From positions 1 to 44,018 of the forward strand of contig DATDGR010000324.1 of assembly GCA_036521995.1 (NCBI GenBank): DNA of 44,018 nt, given 5' to 3'. Position numbers and translations under genes: made by a program. Source of the stretch: Gp13-AA77 sp036521995. Lineage in GTDB: Bacteria > Acidobacteriota > Terriglobia > UBA7540. The notes below the pieces were generated by a model. It did no database searches. It had not been told where the DNA came from and saw nothing but the letters and a program-made list of their open reading frames with translations. Position 1 is the stretch's first letter. Every line of letters begins with the position of its first letter. Below, one piece after another: positions 13,452 to 21,308 of this stretch.

Positions 13452-14981
13452 ATGAATTCATTACGAGCGGGTAGCCACGGTCAGCGTCTTTCTGACCGTG
13501 GGCTTTTGGAGACCTTCCCACTGTCGTGCCATGCCGAGGGCGTGTCCCACGTTCGCCGCCGACGCTTCACGAACCGCATCTTGCCCGGATTCAGACGTCG
13601 GCTCGTTCCTGTTGCGGTGTGCCTGTGCTCGGTGATCTTCGCTTCGGCGCAGGTCACGGAGCGCGAGCCAGCGCAGGGCGAAATCGCACCCGCGCCTGCC
13701 GTCATTCAGCCCGACCAGGTACTGAGCGAAGTCACCGCCGCTCGCCAGGCGATCCACGAACACCACGACTCCGCCCAGGCCTACCTGCGGCTGGGGACAG
13801 CACTGCGATCGGGCGGCGATCCGCAGGGGGCCCTCGACGCCATCAACTTGGCGCTCTCGCTCGATCCCACGCTGGCCGCGGCTTGGCTGCAGAAGGGCCT
13901 GATCGCGATGGATGGCGACACGCTGAAGGCGGCTACGGACGATTTCCAAAGGGCCGTCCAAGCCGATCCCAAGAGCATTCCGGCGCGGCTTGAACTCGCC
14001 TCCCTGCTTTTCCGGGACGGCAACTTTGATGGCGCGGGCAGCCAGATCCAGGCTGTTCTGCGCCTTGACCCTGATAATCCTCACGCCCTTGACGGCTTGG
14101 GCTTTCTCCAGTTGCAAGGCGGCGATCTTCAAGCTGCGGTCGCGAACTTTCGCAAGGCGGTGGCCGGAAAGCCCGATTTCCCCGAGGCACAGGAGAACCT
14201 GGGGAACACGCTTCTGAAGCTCGAGGACTGGGCAGGCGCCCGCCGAGCTTTTGAGCTTGCCCTCAAGGATAAGCCGGACGAGGCCATGGCCGTCTATGGC
14301 TTGGCCACGGCCCTTCGGCACCTGGGTGATGCGCCGCAGGCGGAGGCTGAATTTGCCAAGGCTCGATCGCTGATGAGAATGAACACCGCGGCAGCCCGGG
14401 CCCAGGGAGAGAATAATCGCGGGCTGCAGTTGTGGGACGCCGGGGACCTGCCCGGGGCTGCCGCCGCCTTCCGCAGCGCCCTGGCCGCCGACGCCGGTTA
14501 CGCCGACGCTCACAACAATCTGGGGGGCGTGCTCTGGCAGCAGAAGAACACCAGCGAAGCTACCCGGGAGTTTGCCGCCGCCGTGCAAGCCAAGCCGGAT
14601 TTCGCCAAAGCCCGAAATAATTATGGCAACGCCCTCATGAGCGCGGGGGACCCGAAGGGCGCGATCGAGCAATTCCAAGCCGCGGTATCCCTCGAACCGG
14701 GCTTCGCCACTGGCCACTTCAGCCTGGGCATGGCTTTGGCCAAAGCCGGCGAGCATCAGCGGGCGGAGGCGGAGTTCCGCCAGGCCCTGACCCTCGATCC
14801 GCAGATGGCGGTGGCCCACTTCGAACTCGGCCTGCTACTAGCCTCCCATGCTAGCTTATCGACTGGCCCCCTGGACCCGGCGGCGCGATCTGAGATCGAA
14901 GAGGGTATCCGGCTCAACCCGCAACTGGGTGCAGCCCTGCCTCCGGAGGTCGCGAAGGCGCTGGCCGGGGCAGGGAAGTAG
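13452..14981 (+). CDS. Secreted TPR protein, downstream partner of CRTAC1
   Basis: About 509 residues from the ATG at 13452; a GTG at 13542 is an equally good or better start. The GTG start would give MSHVRRRRFTNRILPGF leading into the hydrophobic LVPVAVCLCSVIFASAQ, a normal signal peptide, whereas the ATG start adds a stretch that overlaps a strong hairpin (13475-13501). The mature protein consists of ten or more TPR units of the 34-residue type, such as GDPQGALDAINLALSLDPT, GDLQAAVANFRKAVAGKPDF, GDLPGAAAAFRSALAADAGY, GDPKGAIEQFQAAVSLEPGF and GEHQRAEAEFRQALTLDPQ. It is probably periplasmic or surface-bound and works with the neighbouring CRTAC1 protein. No enzymatic domain is seen. Confidence 0.85.
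   Translation: MNSLRAGSHGQRLSDRGLLETFPLSCHAEGVSHVRRRRFTNRILPGFRRRLVPVAVCLCSVIFASAQVTEREPAQGEIAPAPAVIQPDQVLSEVTAARQAIHEHHDSAQAYLRLGTALRSGGDPQGALDAINLALSLDPTLAAAWLQKGLIAMDGDTLKAATDDFQRAVQADPKSIPARLELASLLFRDGNFDGAGSQIQAVLRLDPDNPHALDGLGFLQLQGGDLQAAVANFRKAVAGKPDFPEAQENLGNTLLKLEDWAGARRAFELALKDKPDEAMAVYGLATALRHLGDAPQAEAEFAKARSLMRMNTAAARAQGENNRGLQLWDAGDLPGAAAAFRSALAADAGYADAHNNLGGVLWQQKNTSEATREFAAAVQAKPDFAKARNNYGNALMSAGDPKGAIEQFQAAVSLEPGFATGHFSLGMALAKAGEHQRAEAEFRQALTLDPQMAVAHFELGLLLASHASLSTGPLDPAARSEIEEGIRLNPQLGAALPPEVAKALAGAGK
13475..13501. terminator. Perfect 10-bp stem-loop just after the CRTAC1 stop
   Basis: CCACGGTCAG pairs with CTGACCGTGG around a 7-nt loop, followed by GCTTTT. It lies 31 nt after the CRTAC1 stop. 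It resembles a transcription terminator or mRNA-stabilising hairpin between the two genes. The short T run makes it weak as an intrinsic terminator. If it is regulatory, the downstream TPR gene should start after it (GTG at 13542). Confidence 0.5.
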
Positions 14982-15341
14982 AGTCTGGCTCGGAGGCCCC
15001 GTGTAAGATGCCAGAGTAAGCGAAATCGTGACCGTCGAGCTTAAAGGACTTTCAGCGGCCAATGTCACGAGTCATGAAAAATCTGTGCCGCGATTCCTGA
15101 AAGGTCCTACGTCCATGTCACAGTTGTTGTTGAAATAACGCCACGCGAAAACATGCGGGTGGGGGCACTGCGCCTTCGTGGGACTTCTGGGCAAGCTATT
15201 CGAGCCGTACCGGAGTGAGTCGATCAGTAAACGCTAGCCGACCAGGTAGGAGTCATCAGCAGAAGGTGTGACCCAATTTGCGAGTAGCCGACAACACAGG
15301 AGCCTGCGATAAGCGCGCGCGGTTTTGTGGACTGGAATTCG
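14982..15341. other. Intergenic region, convergent gene ends
   Basis: This 360-bp region lies between the 3' ends of the TPR gene and the winged-helix/TolB gene. I see no convincing ORF, RNA gene or strong terminator in it. Short frames have no ribosome-binding sites. Confidence 0.4.
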
Positions 15342-17048
15342 CTAGGTCGGAAGGTTGAGCTCGCGTGCCAGTCGCCTGAATCTTGGTTGATCGCGTATAG
15401 CGTCGTAAGCGGGGAATACCATTGCAGATCCCAGGAACGGTTCGCGTTCAGCCAGAGCTGTCTCCAACCATTCGAGACACGCAGCTGTTTCACCCAAGCC
15501 GAGGCAGGTCCATGCAATCGGCAAGGCAGGGGTGTAACCTTTTTGGCGACGGACTTCCAACTCCGTGATGACTCCGCGAGCTTCGACAGTGTGTCCCAAC
15601 AATCCCGCAAGATAGCCAAAATAGCCCTCCCCAAGGGGTAGCCCCTCATTGAGCTGTTTGCCCTTATTAGCAACGCTCCAAGCTTCGTCGTTCAGGCCGG
15701 TCGCCGCCAGAGCCAATGCCAAATAGAAGAAGGTGTAGGGCGAGTCGGGCGCCAGTTCGACTGCGATGCGTCCGGTGCGGACCGCCTCGTCGTAGCGGCG
15801 GGCATAGTAGTTGGCCTGCACGAGACGGAAGTTAGTCATCAAATCGAGCGGGTCGAGCTCGACGGCTTTGGCGGCATGGGCCACGGCTTCCTCGTGTCTG
15901 CCGAGCATACTGCAGAGAAGTGGATATACCATGTGGGGATACGCATTCGCGGGTTCCAGGCTCATGGCGTGCCGCTGAATCTGTTCCGACTCGGCCCAAC
16001 GCCATTGAAACGTCCGCAGGTGTCCGAGGATCGCGTTAAGGTTGACCGAATCTGCATCGAGAGCCAGGCCCTTGGTGATGAGGTGCTCGGCTTCGGGAAG
16101 GGCTGAACGGGGAGGCAACGCCCCGAATACTGCGCCGATGATGTGGTATAGGGCCGCACCGACGTACGGCTCGGCGTAACCGGGCTCCAGCCGGATGGCC
16201 TCCTGGAAGTACTCGAAGGCGCGCTGGACATCGTTCGGGCGCCGCCTCCCCATCATGTGCCGTCCCTTCAAGTACTGCACATACGCGGTCGTATTCCGGG
16301 GACGACTTTGCGTGACCCGCTTTGCCAGACGGAGGTGCAGTGCCTCCGCTGTCGCAGCACAAACCTGGTCCTGAACGGCGAACACGTCCCCCAGGTTGCC
16401 GTCGAACCTCTGTGCCCAGAGATTGAATCCATCTCTCACACCGACCAGGTTGACGGTGACGCGAATGCGGTCTCCGGATCTCCAAACCGATCCCTCCAGC
16501 ACGGCTTCGACGCCCAGTTCCCGGCCCACCTGTCTGGCATCGTGCGGCTTTCCTTTGAAGCGAAACACCACGCTGGGTGCAGTGACCCGCAAGCCTTCGA
16601 CCCGCGAGAGCACGCGGATCAATTCGTCCGTCAACCCATCACCGAAGTATTCATCCTTGGCGTCTGCGGTTTGGTTCACGAAGGGCATCACCGCCACAGA
16701 GGGGCGCTTGGGGATCGGGACGACAAAGCGGTAGCCGCGCTTCGGAATGGTCTCGATGAAGCTGGGTGAATTGGCCGAGTCGCCCAGCGCGTCGCGCAAT
16801 CGGCTGACGGCGGAATTGAGCGCGACTTCGAAATCCACAAACGTGTCCGACGGCCAAAGCCGCCCGCGCAGCTCTTCCCGGGTTACGATCTCTCCGGGCC
16901 GTTCCATAAGAGCAGCGAGCACTTGAAACGACTGTTCCCGGAGGGGGATGGGCACCCCCCTCTTCAACAGCCGGCGGCCTTCAAGATCGACCTCGAATGC
17001 TCCGAAACGGACGCTCATGGACGTATCAAGATTCTGGCTTTCAGTCAT
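15342..17048 (-). CDS. Winged-helix (OmpR/CadC-type) regulator with TolB-like and TPR domains
   Basis: A 568-residue protein. Residues about 12-110 are an OmpR/PhoB-type DNA-binding domain: FGAFEVDLEGRRLLKRG, IPLREQSFQVLAALMERPG, VDFEVALNSAVSRLRDALGD and FIETIPKRGYRFV, the last being the wing hairpin. Residues about 113-240 are TolB-like (SVAVMPFVNQTADAKDEYF, ELGVEAVLEGSVWRSGDRI), related to adenylate-cyclase-associated TolB-like domains. The rest is TPR (AFEYFQEAIRLEPGY, AVAHAAKAVELDPLD, AVRTGRIAVELAPDS). Unlike CadC, there is no membrane helix between the DNA-binding and TolB-like parts, so the protein should be soluble and cytoplasmic. Many such paralogues occur in Acidobacteriota. It is divergently placed from the small-ORF/MFS/oxygenase operon and is the natural candidate to control it. 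Confidence 0.88.
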   Translation of the reverse strand: MTESQNLDTSMSVRFGAFEVDLEGRRLLKRGVPIPLREQSFQVLAALMERPGEIVTREELRGRLWPSDTFVDFEVALNSAVSRLRDALGDSANSPSFIETIPKRGYRFVVPIPKRPSVAVMPFVNQTADAKDEYFGDGLTDELIRVLSRVEGLRVTAPSVVFRFKGKPHDARQVGRELGVEAVLEGSVWRSGDRIRVTVNLVGVRDGFNLWAQRFDGNLGDVFAVQDQVCAATAEALHLRLAKRVTQSRPRNTTAYVQYLKGRHMMGRRRPNDVQRAFEYFQEAIRLEPGYAEPYVGAALYHIIGAVFGALPPRSALPEAEHLITKGLALDADSVNLNAILGHLRTFQWRWAESEQIQRHAMSLEPANAYPHMVYPLLCSMLGRHEEAVAHAAKAVELDPLDLMTNFRLVQANYYARRYDEAVRTGRIAVELAPDSPYTFFYLALALAATGLNDEAWSVANKGKQLNEGLPLGEGYFGYLAGLLGHTVEARGVITELEVRRQKGYTPALPIAWTCLGLGETAACLEWLETALAEREPFLGSAMVFPAYDAIRDQPRFRRLARELNLPT

Positions 17049-17137
17049 TTACCTGTCAACATTTTGGTCAGATGCGAACCATTGTCATGTCCGAGTGAGC
17101 AGGTAAGCTGGCATCGCAGCGGGCAAAAAAGGAACGG

Positions 17138-17157
17138 GTGCGGATAGCGCACTTTTT
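17138..17157 (+). promoter_or_regulatory. Hairpin plus T-run ahead of the small ORF (attenuator-like)
   Basis: GTGCG-GATAG-CGCAC is a perfect 5-bp stem that can be lengthened by two G-T pairs and is directly followed by TTTTT. It ends 5 nt before the AAGGAGGTGA ribosome-binding site of the 17175 small ORF. The form is that of a short intrinsic terminator, so leader attenuation is possible. The stem is short and the call is tentative. Confidence 0.35.
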
Positions 17158-17174
17158 CAAAGGAGGTGACCACC

Positions 17175-17345
17175 GTGGCGAGTATTAGTTTAAGTTCTCT
17201 GCTGGAGGCTTTTGCAATGGCGACGGGCATTCCTTCGTCCGCCTGGCAGATAGTTCCTGGTGACGAGCTTGCGGTGGTCCGGCCTGATGAGAATGGATTC
17301 TTTTTCGGCATGGCCACCTCTCAGAAAGGAAATCATGATGAGTAG
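17175..17345 (+). CDS. Small ORF (56 codons) with near-perfect Shine-Dalgarno, overlapping the MFS gene
   Basis: It starts with GTG at 17175 behind AAGGAGGTGA, an almost complete complement of the 16S rRNA 3' end, at normal spacing. This is one of the best ribosome-binding sites in the window. It ends with TAG at 17343-17345. The peptide begins MASISLSSLLEAFAMATGIP, continues with SSAWQIVPGDELAVVRPDEN, and ends GFFFGMATSQKGNHDE. It is acidic, with a hydrophobic N-terminal half and a polar tail; there is no clear signal peptide, transmembrane helix or Cys. The stop overlaps the MFS start (ATGATGAGTAG), so translation should be coupled. I do not recognise a family. It could be a small protein partner of the transporter, a precursor peptide, or a leader that sets MFS translation. 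Confidence 0.65.
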   Translation: MASISLSSLLEAFAMATGIPSSAWQIVPGDELAVVRPDENGFFFGMATSQKGNHDE

Positions 17346-18705
17346 CCCCAGCGTGGCTTCGAACCTGGTCGAGGCGGCGTTCATAAGGAAGCTGAGGATC
17401 AGGCTGCTGCCGTTTCTGTTTGCGCTTTATGTGGTCGCCTTCGTCGATAGAATCAACCTGGGATTCGCGGCGCTCACCATGAATCGGGAACTGGCGATCA
17501 CCAGCCAACAGTTCGGATTCGCGGCGGGGATTTTCTTTTGGGGTTACTTCCTGCTCGAGGTCCCCAGCAATCTCATTCTTCACAAAATCGGCGCGCGTGT
17601 CTGGATCGCCCGCATTCTGATTACATGGGGCGCGGTTGCCGCTCTGACAGGGTTTGTGCAGTCCGTCCATCAACTGTATGCCGCCCGTTTTGCGCTCGGC
17701 CTCGCTGAGGCAGGATATTTTCCCGGCATCGTTCTGTACCTGGGCTACTGGTTTCGGCAAAAAGAGAAGGCTCAGGCGATTGCTTTGATCTTGATCGGCA
17801 TACCTTTGGCCAGCGTGCTGGGCGGCCCAATTTCAGGTCTTATTCTGGACCACACACGCTGGTTCGGCCTCAGCAGTTGGAGATGGCTATTCATTCTGGA
17901 AGGATTGCCCGCCGCAACGTGCGCCTTTCTGGTGCCTTTGCTGTTGCCGTCGAGGCCGGCAGAAGCGGGATTCCTGACCGCCGAAGAGAAGGCGTGGATC
18001 GCCAGCCAATTGGAGCGAGAAGACCGGCTGAAGTTGGGCGCGGAAAGGCAATCCATTTCTGTGGCACGGACGCTGGTTAACCCGAGAGTCTGGCTTGTGG
18101 CTGGTGTCGGTTTTTGTCACGGCTTTGGCAGCTACACCTTTAGCTTCTGGCTGCCTCAGGTCACGAAGTCAGTTTTTGGCGGGCAGTCCAATACCCTCGT
18201 CGGCTTCGCGGTGATGATCCCCGGTCTGCTTGCTCTCGTCGCCATGATCGTTATAGCCCGGCACTCCGACCGCACTCTGGAGCGCCGATATCACTTGGCA
18301 GCTCTGAACGCTTTAGCGGGAATGGCCTTTCTGCTCGTCGCTGTGCCTCGCTCCGCCTCATTGTCTCTTGTTCTTTTGTCTGCTGTTGCTGTCGGAGGCT
18401 ACAGCTTCTTGCCTATCTTTTTCTCGCTCCCCGGCGAATTCCTGACCGGATTCTCAGCGGCAGCGGGCATTGCACTGGTGACATCGGTGACCAACTTGGG
18501 CGGCTTTGTCGGCCCTTACACGGTAGGCCTGATTCGCCAAAAGACGGGCAGCTTCTACTCCGGCCTGATCTGCGCCGGAGTGTTCTTCCTTGTGTCAGCG
18601 AGCTTGGCTCTTCTCCTGCCTAAGCGAGCCCGGTTTGCAGCGGGGGAACCATTAAGCGCGAGTGACATCGGAACATGTTCCAAACCACTACTGGAGGAAC
18701 TATGA
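17335..18705 (+). CDS. MFS transporter, ACS (anion:cation symporter) type
   Basis: A 456-residue protein with 12 predicted membrane helices. The start is ATG at 17335 or 17338, preceded by AAAGGA; the frame open upstream to 17260 is not used. Family signs: an N-terminal LLPFLFALYVVAFVDRINLGFAAL (D-R-x-N in helix 1), the ACS-typical FWGYFLLEVPSNLILHKIGARVWIARI, and FALGLAEAGYFPGIVLYLGYWFRQKEKAQA between helices 4 and 5. Members bring in organic anions such as tartrate, phthalate or hexuronates with protons, and sit in the inner membrane. The start overlaps the small ORF. The stop overlaps the oxygenase start by ATGA, so three genes are translationally chained. The substrate is likely an organic acid that the oxygenase may also handle, which is inference. 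Confidence 0.9.
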   Translation: MMSSPSVASNLVEAAFIRKLRIRLLPFLFALYVVAFVDRINLGFAALTMNRELAITSQQFGFAAGIFFWGYFLLEVPSNLILHKIGARVWIARILITWGAVAALTGFVQSVHQLYAARFALGLAEAGYFPGIVLYLGYWFRQKEKAQAIALILIGIPLASVLGGPISGLILDHTRWFGLSSWRWLFILEGLPAATCAFLVPLLLPSRPAEAGFLTAEEKAWIASQLEREDRLKLGAERQSISVARTLVNPRVWLVAGVGFCHGFGSYTFSFWLPQVTKSVFGGQSNTLVGFAVMIPGLLALVAMIVIARHSDRTLERRYHLAALNALAGMAFLLVAVPRSASLSLVLLSAVAVGGYSFLPIFFSLPGEFLTGFSAAAGIALVTSVTNLGGFVGPYTVGLIRQKTGSFYSGLICAGVFFLVSASLALLLPKRARFAAGEPLSASDIGTCSKPLLEEL

Positions 18706-19634
18706 GGATCTTTCATAAGCCTCTTCGTATCGAGCCCGCATTTGACGACCGCGAACAGATCCGCACCATGTTCGAGCGGTGTGCTCCGTATCGGGCGCTC
18801 GCAGCTTACGCTCCACAGGGAATCGAGGAGGAAACGCAACCAAAGGCAAGGCGGCCGATTCTTCCGTGGTTTCGGGGAGACTGGGCTGTGGGAGGGAAGC
18901 CGCTTGTTGATGGAGCAGAGGCAATCCTGCACAACAAGAGGTTCGTCGCGGCGGCCAAAGCCGCGTTTGGCGCATCGTTCGTGGATCCGGAATTCGTCGT
19001 GGTCAACGTCAATGCCCCCTCGGCCAGCGGACCAACTCACATTGACAATCCTTCTTTCTACGGAGCAACACGCGTCGATTATCCGTTGCCGTTTCTGAGA
19101 GTGATGGGTGCATCGGGACTCTTCGAGCCATGGCGCGTAGTTCGCGCCAGCACACTTTCATGGTTTTATGACGGCACGGGTGGCAACTTCGACTACTGGC
19201 CAGAAGGGATGGATGGACCGATGCTGAGCGAACAACCGCCATTCGGCAACGTTGCTCTCTGCGTAGATACTGATCGGATATACCACCGTATCGGTCCCAT
19301 TGGAGATGGCAATGCAGAATTGCCACAGATGTCAGCCTCAGCAGAGATCCGGCCGGATGGCGAGGGCAACTGGACCATTCTGGAGAATGAAGAAGCCCGC
19401 GCCCTTTATCCAAGCCAGGCGATTCGGTTTTCCGTACTCTGGAAGGCGGAAGTCCGGGACAGAGAGTCGAGGCCCGACAATCTAACTCTGGATCGCATTA
19501 TGGACATTTTTACCGCGGACCTCGACCGTCGTACGCTGGATTTTCAGACGCCGTCCAATCCATTGACCGACACGGCGTGGATTCTGCTCTTGCAGCGAGT
19601 TTATAGTGATGCAAGCGCGATTTCCGGCAGATGA
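18702..19634 (+). CDS. Fe(II)/2-oxoglutarate-dependent oxygenase-like protein
   Basis: A 310-residue protein; I chose the ATG at 18702, which overlaps the MFS stop (ATGA) and follows GGAGG. The metal-binding facial triad is readable: His113-x-Asp115 in PTHIDNPSF and His195 in DRIYHRIGPI. Arg242 in AIRFSVLWK stands where the 2-oxoglutarate-binding Arg is expected. The upstream NVNAPSASG and the SWFYDGTGGNFDYWPEG loop fit a double-stranded beta-helix active site. Such enzymes hydroxylate or otherwise oxidise small molecules or peptides with O2 and 2-oxoglutarate. No signal peptide is present. It is the last gene of the operon after the small ORF and MFS transporter. I cannot name a closer family or substrate. 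Confidence 0.72.
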   Translation: MRIFHKPLRIEPAFDDREQIRTMFERCAPYRALAAYAPQGIEEETQPKARRPILPWFRGDWAVGGKPLVDGAEAILHNKRFVAAAKAAFGASFVDPEFVVVNVNAPSASGPTHIDNPSFYGATRVDYPLPFLRVMGASGLFEPWRVVRASTLSWFYDGTGGNFDYWPEGMDGPMLSEQPPFGNVALCVDTDRIYHRIGPIGDGNAELPQMSASAEIRPDGEGNWTILENEEARALYPSQAIRFSVLWKAEVRDRESRPDNLTLDRIMDIFTADLDRRTLDFQTPSNPLTDTAWILLLQRVYSDASAISGR

Positions 19635-20079
19635 CGAGATACCCGGAAGTCGCCTTAGCGGGTTTCCAGGCGACGAATCTCCAAGCCCCGGGTAACCCGC
19701 GGTCAACGGCGTGGTGTAGACTGACGTACCCCAACGCCAGGGCCGGCCATTACGCCCCCCCACACCCAGCCGCCACAATCCTACCGCGCGGGATTCCTCA
19801 ACAACCCTGACACGATTTTTCGCTAATCCTGACGACCTAGACCCCGGCCAGTTGCGGAGAACAGGAGTTCGGATGTTTAAATGAGAGTAAACTGTGCATG
19901 AACTTTTGTAACGCCTGTGTGTTCCTTTGAATTCAAGCTACGAGGCTTGCAGGGGGCGTCTTGCACAAAAGTGTGCAAAAAGGTAACACTTTTGATTGCG
20001 GAACTCGGTCTGTAAGTTGTTGAAAATAGGTTCGACGTTTCAGGTCGACTCAACAGGGCTTGGGCGGCCCTATTCGGGT
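19635..20079. other. Intergenic region between oxygenase and sulfite-oxidase genes
   Basis: This 445-bp region lies between two convergent genes. It has no credible ORF. The most structured part is the pair of overlapping inverted repeats at 19961-19994. A related ACTTTTGTAAC occurs near 19904. Nothing else was recognised. Confidence 0.4.
19961..19994. repeat. Two mutually exclusive stem-loops
   Basis: TTGCACA (19961-19967) pairs with TGTGCAA (19972-19978) around AAAG. The overlapping CAAAAGTGT (19966-19974) pairs instead with ACACTTTTG (19986-19994). Both stems are perfect and share bases, so only one can form at a time. Between convergent genes this could be a bidirectional terminator; its form also suits a switch. 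Confidence 0.5.
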
Positions 20080-21129
20080 TCACTCCACTAGGAATCGGAC
20101 CCGCTCGATGGTGTTGTTGGCGTAGCCGTCGAGCCGGTTCGAATCGCGCTGCGCGGGTTGCTCTAAGCCCTTGTCGTCAATGGCCTTACAGGCAATATTG
20201 AGAACACCAGACTCCGGAACCTTCACCGTTATCTTCCAGAGCGTCCATTCATAGCGGCCGCCGGGGTCGAGCTCGGCGACGCGCCAAGTTGCTCCATTGT
20301 CGGTGCTTACCTCGACCGCGGCGATCTTTGCTGTGCCCGACCAAGCCAGGCCGCGAACTGTCACCGTACCAGGGTGCAGGATCACTCCGATCGCTGGGTA
20401 GGTCACGACCGACTTAACCTGTACATTGGGCAAGGGATGGTATTCAGACCGGCCTGACGGGGTGCCAACTTTCGCGAGGTACTCGTCTGTCTTGGAGGGC
20501 ACGGGAGTGTCCGATAATACGATTCGTTCCAGCCACTTAACGGAATTCATTCCGTACCAGCCCGGAAACAGAGCCCGCCAAGGAGCGCCGTGCTCCGGGG
20601 TCAGCGGCTGGTGGTTGAGGCGCGTCGCCAGCATAGCATCCGGACCCGTCTGGCTGATCTCAACGCTGCGGCTAAAGCCATCCTGGCCTATGAGATGCAT
20701 GTACTTGGCCACCGAGGTAGGGCGCGCCAGGCCGATTACGTCAGCAAGAGCCCAGCCCTCCCATAAGCCATTGCTCGCCAGCGCCTCCGGGCCAGTGCCG
20801 TTGCCAGAGCACTCCAAAACGGCTCCTATCTCCTTTATTTTCAGTCTTGAAAGCTCCGCGGCCGAGAGTCTGACCGGCTGATTGACTTTGCCCTCAATGC
20901 CTAAAAAAGCTGCTCCCCCATCTTTGCCGCTCTGAGGTATCGGGAAATGGTTGCGGACGTAAAAATCTGGTGTGGGAGTGTACCTTTCAAATGACGATTG
21001 GAGGTTAAACTCGGCGATCAAGGGATCCGACGAAAGCAGAATGGAGTCGGCAAGAGGTCGCGACCCGCTCGGCAGGAGCAAGCCTCCCCCGCCGACGGCC
21101 GCTAGCGCAATGAATTCTCGGCGGAGCAT
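20080..21129 (-). CDS. Molybdopterin-dependent sulfite oxidase family protein
   Basis: A 350-residue protein from the ATG at 21129 (MLRREFIALAAVGGGG). The double Arg followed by a hydrophobic stretch looks like a Tat signal, as expected for an exported molybdoenzyme; a TTG 13 codons upstream is an alternative start. The molybdenum-ligating Cys is Cys107 in AVLECSGNG, and the conserved segment HGAPWRALFPGWYGMNSVKWLERI surrounds the cofactor pocket. The C-terminal 120 residues form the Mo-co dimerisation domain (GLAWSGTAKIAAVEVSTDNG, WTLWKITVKVP). The heme-b domain of animal sulfite oxidase is absent, so electrons must go to a separate cytochrome, as in SorA-type enzymes. It is divergent from a seven-heme cytochrome, a plausible acceptor. 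Sulfite as substrate is probable but not proven. Confidence 0.88.
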   Translation of the reverse strand: MLRREFIALAAVGGGGLLLPSGSRPLADSILLSSDPLIAEFNLQSSFERYTPTPDFYVRNHFPIPQSGKDGGAAFLGIEGKVNQPVRLSAAELSRLKIKEIGAVLECSGNGTGPEALASNGLWEGWALADVIGLARPTSVAKYMHLIGQDGFSRSVEISQTGPDAMLATRLNHQPLTPEHGAPWRALFPGWYGMNSVKWLERIVLSDTPVPSKTDEYLAKVGTPSGRSEYHPLPNVQVKSVVTYPAIGVILHPGTVTVRGLAWSGTAKIAAVEVSTDNGATWRVAELDPGGRYEWTLWKITVKVPESGVLNIACKAIDDKGLEQPAQRDSNRLDGYANNTIERVRFLVE

Positions 21130-21308
21130 CGAGAAGAGGATTTTACAGCTTTCAGTGAGGGGTCTCAAGAAGATTCGGGCGCAGCGGCTTCAAGCCGTTT
21201 TGGCACACAGTTCTTCTTTTGTTCGCCGCGAACACCAAGCGGACCAGTTCGAATCCATTCCGGCGTTGAATTCTCGGCCCTGGTTCATTACGATGGGCAA
21301 GGCTTGTT

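Noticed and set aside
17260..17334. Extended start of the MFS transporter
   Set aside because: It overlaps the small ORF in another frame, has no ribosome-binding site and would place a polar stretch before helix 1; ATG 17335/17338 follows AAAGGA.
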